Assembly (NCBI RefSeq): GCF_001866665.1
Contig: NZ_MLYO01000007.1
Location: 92,216-156,215 of the forward strand
Direction of reading: 5' to 3'
Origin: Streptomyces monashensis
Lineage (GTDB): Bacteria > Actinomycetota > Actinomycetes > Streptomycetales > Streptomycetaceae
DNA length: 64,000 nucleotides
Shown: positions 8,900-17,608 of the stretch, piece after piece
How the letters are laid out: each line of letters opens with the position of its first letter
Numbering within the stretch: the first letter of the stretch is position 1
The notes under the pieces: model-generated
The model's input: the letters and a program-made list of their open reading frames with translations, nothing else
Told to the model about the DNA's origin: nothing
The model's database searches: none
Program-made: the position numbers and the translations under genes

Positions 8900-9126
8900 G
8901 CACGCCCACGCCGCGTTCCGGGCGGCTCGTACGCTCGCCGGTCGTTCTGCACGGCGGCCAGTGGTGGTTGGTCAGCGGGGCCGGCTCGATTCTCGCCACC
9001 GATCCCACGTTCACCAGCGTGCTGGACGGCTTCGCCCAGGCGATGGCCGCTGCCGACCAGGCGGTCGCCGACCTTCGCTCCCGGCAGAGCGAACCTCCCG
9101 CTTCCGACGCAGGGGGTCAGCGATGA
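8896..9126 (+). CDS. Small conserved hypothetical protein
   Basis: A 76-residue protein translationally coupled on both sides, with ATGA overlaps to the coupling protein upstream and the DnaB-N-like gene downstream. The middle contains VLHGGQWWLVSGAGSILATD, a compact beta-like segment with paired tryptophans, followed by an amphipathic helix. Function unknown. The tight coupling suggests its amount is tied to that of its neighbours. Confidence 0.7.
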   Translation: MSTPTPRSGRLVRSPVVLHGGQWWLVSGAGSILATDPTFTSVLDGFAQAMAAADQAVADLRSRQSEPPASDAGGQR

Positions 9127-10292
9127 ACCCGCTGCTGGGAGCCGAGCAGGCGGTACTCGGTTCCGTTCTGCTTGACCCGGGCCAACTCTCACATCTTGAC
9201 TGGCTCGCGCCGGATCACTTCTACCGGCCGGTCCACCAAGCGCTGTTCGCCGCACTGCGCAAGCTCCGAAACGACGGCCACCCCGCGCTGGTCGAGAAGT
9301 CCGTACCGCTGTCCTGGGTGACCGATGCTGTCAACGAGACCAGCCGCCACGTACGAGGGCTGACCGCGATGTACGCCCACACCCTGATCTCGGCCTGCCC
9401 GCGTCCCGCGCACGCTCCGGTGTACGGCCGCATGGTGCTGGAGGGTGCGATCCATCGCAGCATCACGGAACACGCGATCCGTCTTCACCAAGCGGCTCGC
9501 GCCGACGCCCTGCAGGGCGAAGTCGAGGGAGCCCTGCGCTACGCGGACGTTCTGACCGGAGTGCTCAACGATCTCGCACAGCGGTGGGGAACCGAACCGC
9601 GCCCGGTCGCGCCTGCTACTCCGCCGGCCACCGCCCCGGCCGCGCCGCCGCCGGTCCGGGCCGACCAGGTAGCAGAGGACGAGCGGTTCCTTCTGGCCGT
9701 CCTAGCTGAGCAGCCGAAGGCCATGGACGAGGTGGTGGGCTGGCTGCGGCCGGGCGACTTCGCCGACCCCGCCCACGGGCAGCTCTACCGCTGCCTCGGC
9801 GCGCTGCACCACCGGGGCGAGCCCATCGACCGGATCACCCTGCTCTGGGAGGCCCAGCGGCGCGGCCTGCTGGCCGACGGCACGCTGTCTAGCAACCAGC
9901 TCACCGCTATCTGCGACGGCGTGGGTCCTGGCAGCGCCGAATGGCTCGGCGAGCTGGTGATGCGTTCCTCTGTCACCCGCACAGCGGCCACCTCTGCGCG
10001 TGCCATCCGAGCCCTGGCGGAGAACGAGGCTCTGGCCCCCGGGCGGCTCATCAATCACGCCCTGCACGCGCTCGGTCCACTCGACGAAGTACGGACCCGT
10101 TGGCAGTCCGCGAACGGCCACCCCGCTCCGACGCCGACGGCCCCGGCTCCTTCGCCGAACGGGCCTCCCGCTGGGCGGGTGCACGCCGCCCTCGCCCGCA
10201 GCACGCCGCGCCCAGTCTCACCGCCCTCGTCCCGGCCCAGCTCTGCGCCCACCTCGACCGCCGCGCGACCGCCCTCCCGCGGCCACAGCTGA
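9123..10292 (+). CDS. Tandem DnaB N-terminal-domain protein without helicase motor
   Basis: A 389-residue protein with two copies of the DnaB helicase N-terminal fold. Copy 1 (about residues 3-50) reads LLGAEQAVLGSVLLDP...DHFYRPVHQ. Copy 2 (about 180-250) reads AEDERFLLAVLAEQP...DFADPAHGQLYRCL. In DnaB this domain binds primase and helps ring assembly. No RecA-like ATPase domain follows; the C-terminus is Pro/Ala/Ser rich. It may recruit or modulate the host helicase or primase when the element replicates. The start ATG overlaps the previous stop. Confidence 0.75.
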   Translation: MNPLLGAEQAVLGSVLLDPGQLSHLDWLAPDHFYRPVHQALFAALRKLRNDGHPALVEKSVPLSWVTDAVNETSRHVRGLTAMYAHTLISACPRPAHAPVYGRMVLEGAIHRSITEHAIRLHQAARADALQGEVEGALRYADVLTGVLNDLAQRWGTEPRPVAPATPPATAPAAPPPVRADQVAEDERFLLAVLAEQPKAMDEVVGWLRPGDFADPAHGQLYRCLGALHHRGEPIDRITLLWEAQRRGLLADGTLSSNQLTAICDGVGPGSAEWLGELVMRSSVTRTAATSARAIRALAENEALAPGRLINHALHALGPLDEVRTRWQSANGHPAPTPTAPAPSPNGPPAGRVHAALARSTPRPVSPPSSRPSSAPTSTAARPPSRGHS

Positions 10293-10324
10293 AACCTCCC
10301 CCAGCCCGCCACGTGTTCTCTCCA

Positions 10325-11594
10325 ATGGAATTCACCGTGAACAACACCCCCATCTCCGAGCAGCTCCTGCGGACCGAATCACTCGGAGCCGGTGACATGC
10401 AGACCACCATCGCGCGCCCTCCACTGATCGGCTCGCTCTGCTCGGGGTACGGCGGCCTCGACCTGGGGGTGCAGTGCGCCCTCGGCGGCACTCTGGCCTG
10501 GCACGCAGAGGTCAATGCCGACGCTTCGCGCATCCTCGCCCGGCACTGGCCCGGGGTGCCCAACCTGGGCGACATCACGACCGTCGACTGGTCCACCGTC
10601 CCCCGGGTGTGCGTCCTGACGGCGGGCTTCCCCTGTCAAAGACGTCTCGGTCGCCGGCCGACGGGCCGGACTCAACTCCCAGACCCGTTCCGGGCTGTGG
10701 CTGCACGTCGCCCGTGCGGTCGAGGCCCTCCGACCCTGTTTGGTGGTGATCGAGAATGTGCGCGGCCTCCTCACCTCACCCGCCGGCTCCCCTGGCGACC
10801 TGGAACTCTGCCCGTGGTGTCTGGGAGACGAACCAACCCAGCCTCCTCTGCGAGCACTTGGTGCCGTACTCGGATCCCTGGCCGACCTCCGGTACGACGC
10901 GAGGTGGCTCGTGCTTCGTGCCTCCGATATCGGAGCACCGCACCGCCGCGAGCGGACCTTCCTCGCCGCCTGGCCAGCCGAACACCCTGCTCAAGACGCC
11001 GACCAGCAACATCGCGAAGAACGGTGGCTCTCAACACCCCGCCAAGAGGAAGAGCGGGGGCCACGGTCCGAACCTGGCCGACGAGGTGGAGTGGCTCCTG
11101 CCTACCCCGAAGGCGTCGGACGGAATCAAGGGCTCGCCCAACCAGCGACACGTCAACGGGGACATGACCTTGCCGAGTGCGGCGGCCTCGCTGCTGCCCA
11201 CATTGCGGACCAGCGACACGGGCACCCCGGGACGCCGACCGTGCAAGGCGTCGCGTCCTCCCCTGTCAGCAGTGGTTCTACCGCTCTGGACGGAATCGGC
11301 TCCGGAAGCCGGGGAGCAGACCGGCGATGGGGTGCGTACGCAGCCGCCATCACCCGATGGGAGACGCTCACCCGCCCCGCGCCGCCGCCCACCGACGCGG
11401 CCGGGCGGCTCCGTGCCGACTTCGTGGAGTGGATGCAGGGCCTGGAGCCCGGCTGGGTCACCGCCACTCCGGGGCTCGGCCGACCGGCTCAGCTCACCAC
11501 GCTCGGCAACGGCGTCGTGCCTCAACAAGCCGCCAGGGCCGTGCAGTTGTTGGCTCCGCCCTTCCCACGTTGCCCTCGCTGCACGGCGGCGTAG
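10325..11594 (+). pseudogene. C5-cytosine DNA methyltransferase, multiply frameshifted
   Basis: Intact relatives methylate cytosine C5. Motif I is SLCSGYGGLDLG and motif IV TAGFPCQ, where an extra A near 10639-10643 shifts the frame. Motif VI VVIENVRGLL and motif VIII ASDIGAPHRRERTF lie in the second frame. Near 10971-10983 it shifts again to KTPTSNIAKN...LLPTPKASDG, and between about 11200 and 11330 it returns for the target-recognition/C-terminal part ending LGNGVVPQQAA. At least three frame changes make a functional product unlikely. The start could be ATG 10325, GTG 10337 or ATG 10398. No restriction enzyme gene lies beside it. Confidence 0.85.
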
Positions 11595-11614
11595 CGCCTC
11601 ACTACCGGGTTTTC

Positions 11615-11654
11615 CCGGCCGGGCCAAATCGCGGTTTCTCCGGATCCTCTCCCC
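11615..11654. repeat. 40-bp intergenic direct repeat, copy 2
   Basis: Second copy of the repeat at 2256-2295, differing at two positions (A/T and G/C). It lies between the methyltransferase remnant and the DUF4913 gene. Confidence 0.75.
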
Positions 11655-11687
11655 CATGTCGCCGTCTCACAGATGGAGCACGCCCCC

Positions 11688-12293
11688 ATGTCCGACACCA
11701 GCAAGACCGCCCCCGACTCCGAGCCGTTCCGCGTCCCCGACGGGGACCTCGACGACCTCGCAAGCACTCTCGCCAAGACCATGGCCGAGGTCAGGCAGCA
11801 CGGCGTCATCCTCGACCGCCTCGGCTCCGAGCCCGCTGCCGCCTCCGCCGCACTCCAGCCGACCGACGACGTTCCGGCCGCAGCGGCGACCGACTCCGCG
11901 CAGGAGGATGGCCCCACCTCGGTGTTCATCCTCGCCTTGGGCGGCGAGGCATACGCCGTCGAACTCGCCGCCCTCAGCGACTGGGTGAACAACCTCTTCC
12001 TGCCGGTGTACGGCCGAGAGATCAGCACGACCCGCCCGTGGTGCGCGCAATGGCATGAACACCCCGAGGCCGTCGCCCGGCTGCACGCCCTCTGGCTCGC
12101 GTGGCAGCAGCTCACCGACGCCGAGGCCGGCCTGTCCGGTCCTTCAACGTGGCACCGCGACCACCTGGACCAAGCCCTGGTTCATCTCCGTGCTCCCGAC
12201 GGCCCCTTCGCCGCGTGCACGACGAGCCCGACCCGGCCCAACCATCGCGTGCTGGCCACCCCCGCGCCCGATCAGTTGGGGCTGGCGGCATGA
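11688..12293 (+). CDS. DUF4913 family protein
   Basis: A 201-residue protein. The N-terminal third is a charged helical segment (DLDDLASTLAKTMAEVRQ). Residues about 85-180 match DUF4913, a domain I recall from actinobacterial plasmids and integrative elements: a VNNLFLPVYGRE segment, a PWCAQWHEHPEAVARL segment with conserved tryptophans and WHRDHLDQAL. ATG 11688 is preferred to the in-frame ATG at 11673 because GGAGC lies about 8 nt upstream of it. The biochemical role is unknown. The stop overlaps the next ATG. Confidence 0.8.
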   Translation: MSDTSKTAPDSEPFRVPDGDLDDLASTLAKTMAEVRQHGVILDRLGSEPAAASAALQPTDDVPAAAATDSAQEDGPTSVFILALGGEAYAVELAALSDWVNNLFLPVYGREISTTRPWCAQWHEHPEAVARLHALWLAWQQLTDAEAGLSGPSTWHRDHLDQALVHLRAPDGPFAACTTSPTRPNHRVLATPAPDQLGLAA

Positions 12294-13051
12294 GCGACGA
12301 ACTCGACTTCCATCTTGACGACTTCGAGCCTGCCGACGCGGACTCCGAGCACGCGGAGCAGCGGTTCTGGGCCAGTGACCTCACCGTCCTGGCCGAGCAC
12401 CACACCACCCCCAACGGCTCCCACAGCTTCGTCGTCGCCCACGACAGGTCGGCCACCTTGGGCATACCCGGCGCACCGCAGATAGTCGCGATCAAGGTCG
12501 CACGGGACCTCAACCAGAACACCTTCACGTTCGAGTCGACCTATCACTCCACCGTGTCCTTCGCCCAGAACTGGCTGATTGAGCACGGCTGCCCGCACAA
12601 GCGGATCACCCTGGTCCGCGGGGACTTCATGACGCCCACCGACGACCTCACTCTGTGGCTGGACCGGCAGATCCGGGAGTCGGGGGCTCGGTACGAGGTC
12701 ATCGACAGTTGGACCTCGGACTTCGACCCACGTGAGACGTGGACGTTGACCCGCGACTCCAGCGCCGCGCAGGCACCGATTCGTGTCTTCCTCGAAGAGG
12801 GAGACCACGAGGCCCATACCTACACGATCCGCGAGGGCGCCTTCGCCGACGAGGCCGCCGCCCGGCACTGGCTGGCCCACCGCGGCAGTCCACTGCCACA
12901 GCCGCCGGATTACCGCGGTGAGGCTGCCGCCCGGCTGGCACGCGCCGCCCTCTACCGGTCGGCCGGTACCTCCGCGATCCCGAAGGCCGGCCCCTGCCAC
13001 TCGCTGTCGACGGGGACGAACCAGCGACCGAACCGGGGGAAGTCACTGTGA
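12290..13051 (+). CDS. Hypothetical protein
   Basis: A 253-residue soluble protein starting in an ATGA overlap. The middle (about 35-150) has alternating strands and helices and a VRGDFMTPTDDLTLWLDRQI stretch. The C-terminal third is basic and ends in low-complexity Ser/Pro/Arg. No known domain recognised. Its stop overlaps the RelE-like gene (GTGA), so the two are probably made together; whether it neutralises or delivers that protein is a guess. Confidence 0.7.
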   Translation: MSDELDFHLDDFEPADADSEHAEQRFWASDLTVLAEHHTTPNGSHSFVVAHDRSATLGIPGAPQIVAIKVARDLNQNTFTFESTYHSTVSFAQNWLIEHGCPHKRITLVRGDFMTPTDDLTLWLDRQIRESGARYEVIDSWTSDFDPRETWTLTRDSSAAQAPIRVFLEEGDHEAHTYTIREGAFADEAAARHWLAHRGSPLPQPPDYRGEAAARLARAALYRSAGTSAIPKAGPCHSLSTGTNQRPNRGKSL

Positions 13052-13524
13052 GCCGCGCCCGCTTCGCCTTCGCCGCACACCCGGACGCCATCGCGGATCT
13101 ACGGGAGCTTCCCGCCGAAATACGTGACTTGGCGCTGCTTGAGCTGCAGAACTTGGTCCACGGAAGCGACGACTGCCTGCCGCTGGAGGGCCGCCTCGCG
13201 GGCTTCCACAAGGTCTACGTCGACCCAGCGGTCTCCTACCGAATGGTCATCCAGTTCCGCCCGGCCCCGCCCACCTCGCACCACAAGCGCGAGATCTATC
13301 TCGTCGCCGCCGGCAGCCGGAAGGACTACGCGGTCTACCGTTCGGCACACCTCCGCACCAGCCCCCGCGAGGACACCGAGACAGCCTCTGCCACCGAGGC
13401 GCGCGTACAGGCCGCTCGATCCCGCTCCCCCCGCGCGGTCGACCAGCCGGCGGCTGTCCGGGCAACTCCTCCAGCAGCAGCCCAGCCCACTGCCGCCGCT
13501 TCCCGGAAGGCTCCCCAGCGATGA
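13048..13524 (+). CDS. RelE/ParE-fold-like protein
   Basis: A 158-residue protein whose first 105 residues resemble the RelE/ParE toxin fold: an HPDAIADLRELPAEIRDLAL helix pair, a GRLAGFHKVYVD segment, SYRMVIQF and EIYLVAAGSRKDYAVY (G-R-KD near the C-terminal strand). Many such proteins cleave ribosome-bound mRNA or inhibit gyrase. The last 50 residues are an Ala/Pro/Arg tail. No typical short antitoxin lies beside it; both neighbours are longer hypotheticals that overlap by 4 nt. It may be a toxin with an unusual partner, or an element protein that only shares the fold. Confidence 0.6.
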   Translation: MSRARFAFAAHPDAIADLRELPAEIRDLALLELQNLVHGSDDCLPLEGRLAGFHKVYVDPAVSYRMVIQFRPAPPTSHHKREIYLVAAGSRKDYAVYRSAHLRTSPREDTETASATEARVQAARSRSPRAVDQPAAVRATPPAAAQPTAAASRKAPQR

Positions 13525-14189
13525 CCACCAACCGCGCCTCCCTGGCCCGTGCCGAACTGGCGGGCCTCCTCACCAATGCCGCGCAGAGCGTTTCCAGCAT
13601 CCTCACTGCCGAGTACCCGACGGCCGCCAGCCGTTCCTACCTGCACCCGGTACTTGGTCCGCTCTCGGCCGGGCCTCGGGTGGTCTGCGAGCTGAACGAA
13701 CGGCTCGAAGGCTTCGTAGCCGACGAGCCGCTCCCCGCGACGCCGGCCGGTCTCTTCACCCTGGCCTCCTACGCATCCGCGCTGGGATGGCTCACCGAGT
13801 CCCTCGCCGAGCTGACCTCCTCGGTGGACCAGATCTGCACACGCGTCGGCATCCCCAGGGAGCCGCCGGACCCGGCCTTCGCCGCGCCCGCCAGCGTGGA
13901 GCAGGACAGCGAGTTCGACTTCGCCTTCAGCGCACTGGAGTTGGCGGCGATCCGGACCGCGGCCAAGGCCGCCGGTCTCACACCGGGCGACTACGTCGAG
14001 GTGCTCTCCGAGTCCCTGCTCGCAGCCTCCCGGATCACCGACGCCTGCATGGAGATCTCCAGCGGTCTCCTCGAAGACTCCGCGTACGTCCTCGGCGACG
14101 CGACCGACCACGTCTGGATCGGCGATGGCCCCGACAGCCTGCCCACTCTGGTCCGTTCGCTGCTCGCCCGGATGGAGACGGCTGAATGA
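13521..14189 (+). CDS. Hypothetical helical protein
   Basis: A 222-residue protein, coupled by ATGA overlaps to both neighbours. It appears almost wholly alpha-helical, with Ala/Leu-rich segments and an acidic middle. No membrane helix, signal or catalytic motif recognised. It belongs to the continuous block of overlapping genes from 11.7 to 15.0 kb, so shared function with that block is likely, but nothing in the sequence says what it is. Confidence 0.68.
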   Translation: MTTNRASLARAELAGLLTNAAQSVSSILTAEYPTAASRSYLHPVLGPLSAGPRVVCELNERLEGFVADEPLPATPAGLFTLASYASALGWLTESLAELTSSVDQICTRVGIPREPPDPAFAAPASVEQDSEFDFAFSALELAAIRTAAKAAGLTPGDYVEVLSESLLAASRITDACMEISSGLLEDSAYVLGDATDHVWIGDGPDSLPTLVRSLLARMETAE

Positions 14190-15010
14190 ACCCCCACGAC
14201 CCGGCCAAGCGGCCTGGCGCGCACCTCGTCGCCGACGCGCTCGGCGTCGAGGATCCCTGGGCGCTGACCAGTAGGCATCGCCCGAGTGAACCGCTCGGCC
14301 GCGCCGGGACGGTGGTCGCCGAGGCCGCCCGTGATCTCGACGAGCTGCAAAGCCAGGTAACTCATGCTGCCCAGTCCGCCATCGGGCTGCTCGAACCCGT
14401 CGAGCGCGGCGAACTCAGCGGCACGCGCGTCTCGTACGCGCTGCTGCGGACCGCAGTCCCGCAGATCGGGCTACTCGTCGCACGGCAGGATGCAGCCTAC
14501 GAGCAGCTCACCCAGTCCATTTCCGCGTACCGCCATCTCCTGTCCGAGTCGGATGTTGTCCAACCCCCGAAGGCATCGGTCCACGGACTGAAAAGCGAAC
14601 AAACCCCTGGCCGGGACGATGACTGGGCCATCTCGGATGATCGCCAGCTCGGAGCCCTCGAAGCCGTCGAGGCCGGCGGACTGCGATTTCACCAGAGCGG
14701 GGTCTACGGCTACATCTACCTCTCCGACGGGCGGGGCATGCGCCCCAACCCAGAGGTTTGGCCCGAGACCGTCCAACGGCTGGTCGCCGACGGGCTACTG
14801 GACCAGGACACCAGCGAGGGACTGTACCGACCTGGACAGCTCCTCTCGCTCACGCCACAGGGCGAGACGGTCCTGCGTGCCGCACGTACGGCCACGCCGC
14901 GCGTGTCCGCCGCCCTCAGCCGCAGCAACTCCGCGGCGATCTCCGGCGCTGCCGATCCGTCTACCGCACCCGCGACAAACCCGGCCACCAAGCCTTCCCG
15001 TTCCCGCTGA
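14186..15010 (+). CDS. Hypothetical protein with possible winged-helix half
   Basis: A 274-residue protein. Residues 40-130 are helical, probably coiled coil (AARDLDELQSQVTHAAQSA). Residues about 145-230 alternate helix and strand (LGALEAVEAGG...VYGYIYLSDGRG...VQRLVADGLL...LSLTPQGETVLRAA), the order and wording of a winged-helix DNA-binding module, which may therefore be its C-terminal half. The tail is Ala/Thr/Ser rich. It overlaps its upstream neighbour by 4 nt. Function unknown. Confidence 0.65.
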   Translation: MNPHDPAKRPGAHLVADALGVEDPWALTSRHRPSEPLGRAGTVVAEAARDLDELQSQVTHAAQSAIGLLEPVERGELSGTRVSYALLRTAVPQIGLLVARQDAAYEQLTQSISAYRHLLSESDVVQPPKASVHGLKSEQTPGRDDDWAISDDRQLGALEAVEAGGLRFHQSGVYGYIYLSDGRGMRPNPEVWPETVQRLVADGLLDQDTSEGLYRPGQLLSLTPQGETVLRAARTATPRVSAALSRSNSAAISGAADPSTAPATNPATKPSRSR

Positions 15011-15033
15011 TTCCTGCAGAAAGGACGTCCCCT

Positions 15034-15576
15034 ATGTCCACCGCGATCTACACCCGCCGCCTGGTCGAGCACCGATACGGCCGCCCGCTGGAAGAACTGC
15101 GGCGGAGCAACGCCTCCGGCCGCTCCGACGACCCTGTCCTGCCGATCCTGCTGCGACGGCTCGGCGGCCTCGCCCAGACCGACGCCGATGCCCGTTCCGC
15201 TCGCCGCAACCTCGACGCGGCCTGGCAGCGGTGCCGCTCCGGCGAACACGTCCTCGACGACCTCGTGCTGCTGTACGCGACCGATGTCGTCGATCTCGAA
15301 CGCCAGGAGCAGACCGAGGCGGAAGCCGTCTGGGATCTGCTGGATGTCCGCCTCCTGCTGGACCGTCCTTCTGATCAGCCGCCCTTGGCCCATCGAGCGG
15401 CCCCTGCTCCTGACGATGAGGACCTGTTGACCAGTGCCCGGGAGGTCGCCGCCGGCCTGCACCGCCTCAACCGTGAGGCGCTGCGCCGGGGACTGCGCGA
15501 CCGCGGCATCCACGTCAGCAACCGCCGCCTTGGCGCGGTGCTCCAGAAGCTCCGAGCCGAGAGCGCCTCCCACTGA
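15034..15576 (+). CDS. Hypothetical protein with C-terminal HTH-like segment
   Basis: A 180-residue protein from ATG 15034 with GAAAGGA about 9 nt upstream. It begins TAIYTRRLVEHRYGRPLEELRRSN, similar in style to the protein starting at 17609 (IEKAWGRPIEALESL), and the two may be paralogs. The middle is acidic and helical. The end (REALRRGLRDRGIHVSNRRLGAVLQKLR) resembles the terminal helix-turn-helix of DUF2637-type and Spd-like Streptomyces proteins. Possibly DNA binding. Confidence 0.65.
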   Translation: MSTAIYTRRLVEHRYGRPLEELRRSNASGRSDDPVLPILLRRLGGLAQTDADARSARRNLDAAWQRCRSGEHVLDDLVLLYATDVVDLERQEQTEAEAVWDLLDVRLLLDRPSDQPPLAHRAAPAPDDEDLLTSAREVAAGLHRLNREALRRGLRDRGIHVSNRRLGAVLQKLRAESASH

Positions 15577-15632
15577 CCACTCGGTCTCTCCACATATCCG
15601 CAACCCCTCTTTCCCCTAACGGAGTTCGCCCC

Positions 15633-16475
15633 ATGTCCATCCCTGTACAATCCTCCGCTGCCTCGATCGGCTCGGTCGATGCCCAGCGTGTCGAGGACGC
15701 GCTTTCCCTGATAGCACCGAAGTGGACCACCTGGTCGGCGCAGACCCTGGCGCAGCAGGGTCGCCCCATGCGTGTTCGTGACGTCGCCGCCAGGCTCCCC
15801 TTCGTCAGCGAGCAGCTTGTCGGTAAGCGGCTGGCGCAGATGCACGCTGATGGGCTGGTCACCCGAGCTGACGGCCGCCACGGGGCCCCGTACCAGCTCA
15901 GCGCCTTCGGTGAATCGCTGTCTCGGGTGCACCGTGCCCTGTCGGACTGGTCCCAGACCAACCTGTCGCTCGGCAAGGTAGCCGGTGCCGAACGCGTCGA
16001 GGACGCCGTGCGCCGTCTGCACCTGCGGCATTCGACCGCCGTGATCCAGGTCCTCGACGCGGGCGGCCCCATGCGGTTCGTCCACATCGCCGAGGAGGCC
16101 GGCTTGGACAACGGCTTCACCCGGCAGCGGCTCAACCGGCTTCAGGTCGATGGTCTGGTCGCCCGTACCGGGCCGCGCCACGGCGACCCCTACGTCCTGA
16201 CCGATGCCGGGCGGGCGCTGGGCCCCGTCTACGCAGCCGTCGAGCACTGGAGTAACCCCGTCGCCACGCAGGGGCGCTCGGCACCCGCAGCCCCCGTCAC
16301 GGCAGCCACCCGGACCCACACCGGAGTCCCGCCGGGGTCGGACGGCATCCGAACCGCAGCGGCCCTGCGCCGGAGCGCCGCCGCGCCGAGCACCCTGTTC
16401 AGCCACGCACCGCGGCCTCAACCGCGGGTACCGGCGGCCATCACCGCCCAGTCTGCCCCCTCGCGAGGCCGGTGA
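15633..16475 (+). CDS. Tandem HxlR-type winged-helix regulator
   Basis: A 280-residue protein with two HxlR-like winged-helix domains in one chain. Copy 1 (about 18-105): VEDALSLIAPKWTTW...VRDVAARLPFVSEQLVGKRL...DGLVTRADG...YQLSAFGESL. Copy 2 (about 118-205): VEDAVRRLHLRHSTAVI...FVHIAEEAGLDNGFTRQRL...DGLVARTGP...YVLTDAGRAL. Ordinary HxlR proteins have one domain and dimerise, so this is an internal duplication acting as a built-in dimer. The C-terminal 60 residues are disordered. The usual sensing cysteine is absent. It probably regulates element genes. Confidence 0.78.
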   Translation: MSIPVQSSAASIGSVDAQRVEDALSLIAPKWTTWSAQTLAQQGRPMRVRDVAARLPFVSEQLVGKRLAQMHADGLVTRADGRHGAPYQLSAFGESLSRVHRALSDWSQTNLSLGKVAGAERVEDAVRRLHLRHSTAVIQVLDAGGPMRFVHIAEEAGLDNGFTRQRLNRLQVDGLVARTGPRHGDPYVLTDAGRALGPVYAAVEHWSNPVATQGRSAPAAPVTAATRTHTGVPPGSDGIRTAAALRRSAAAPSTLFSHAPRPQPRVPAAITAQSAPSRGR

Positions 16476-16593
16476 TCCGGGTGCCGCTGAGAGCCAGCCG
16501 CGTCTCCCCGTTGCCACGGCGCCCGCGTGCACTTGAGCAGCTCGTTCCGCGCACGTGGGCGCGTCCCCCTCCTACGCCCCCGGAGCCTCGACT

Positions 16594-17538
16594 ATGAACA
16601 CCCAGCAGTCCTACGACCAGGATCCATACCAAGAGGTACTGGTCAGCCCCATGTACCTGGCCGGCTCCAACGGGACCGCAGACGCTGGCTTCGCCCCCGT
16701 CGCTCACTGGCCGCACCACTACCTCGACGAGGGCCCCTGCCAGCTCCTCGTCACCTCACCCGACCAGAGGATCCGTATCGGCTGGTTCGGCGACGACTTC
16801 GCGCTCTGGAAGATCACCGCAGCCGAGGACGCTGTCTCCGCACCCCGCTGGACGGCAACCTTCAACCACGTCACCCCGGCCGAGATCGTCGCCGGTCTCA
16901 CCAACGCCCTGGAACACGACTACGCCGAAGCCGACGCCTACGACGGCGACGGGCGCTATCTAGCGAACCCGTCGATGTACTGGGCTGACGCAGTCCGGCC
17001 ACTGACCGATGCCGGCTGGACCCGCGATGGCGGGGCCGAGCGCGGCACCGTCGAAATCATCGCCCCTGACGGACAAGCAGGCATCCTGATCGACAACCGT
17101 CTCTCTAACTGGGACGACGAAACCGTCACGCTGTGGGCCGGTCCACCGGGCTGGCGCACTCGCGCGGAGGCGTTCTTCACAGCCCGCACCCCGTCCCACC
17201 TGATCGCCGCGACGGCAGCCGCCATGACCGATCCAGCCCCGGTGATGCGTGAGCGGCACCAACTCGATCGCAAGATGGAAAACCTGGTCACGCTCACTCC
17301 CGTTGGCCCGACCGCGCCCCAGATTCCTCGGGCTCCGACCCCGCTCGACGTGCGCCGCACTGCTGTCGTCCAGGCCGTCCAACGCGCCACACGCTTCCCT
17401 CAGACAGCCGCCGACCTCCGAGTCATGGCCGCCCGCAGCCGCACGGCGCCTTCGGCACAGAACCGGTCGAGCAATCCCGCTCCCGCCCTCGGGGCCAAGC
17501 CGCTGGCCAGCCCGACGGCCCCACGCCGTAGCCGCTGA
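16594..17538 (+). CDS. DUF317 domain protein
   Basis: A 314-residue protein with two DUF317-like modules. The first starts VSPMYLAGSN...LLVTSPDQRIRIGWFGDDFALWKI, the second DAGWTRDG...VEIIAPDGQAGILID. DUF317 is frequent in Streptomyces plasmids and integrative elements and has no proven function. ATG 16594 has CGGAGCC 8 nt upstream. The C-terminal 80 residues are basic and low-complexity. A second DUF317 protein lies at 18587-18934. Confidence 0.82.
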   Translation: MNTQQSYDQDPYQEVLVSPMYLAGSNGTADAGFAPVAHWPHHYLDEGPCQLLVTSPDQRIRIGWFGDDFALWKITAAEDAVSAPRWTATFNHVTPAEIVAGLTNALEHDYAEADAYDGDGRYLANPSMYWADAVRPLTDAGWTRDGGAERGTVEIIAPDGQAGILIDNRLSNWDDETVTLWAGPPGWRTRAEAFFTARTPSHLIAATAAAMTDPAPVMRERHQLDRKMENLVTLTPVGPTAPQIPRAPTPLDVRRTAVVQAVQRATRFPQTAADLRVMAARSRTAPSAQNRSSNPAPALGAKPLASPTAPRRSR

Positions 17539-17608
17539 CCCCCGGCTCCGGCCCTTCCGGGACGTCCCCCTGACCGAAGCACCATCTCCGAATGCCAGGA
17601 GTTCCGCC

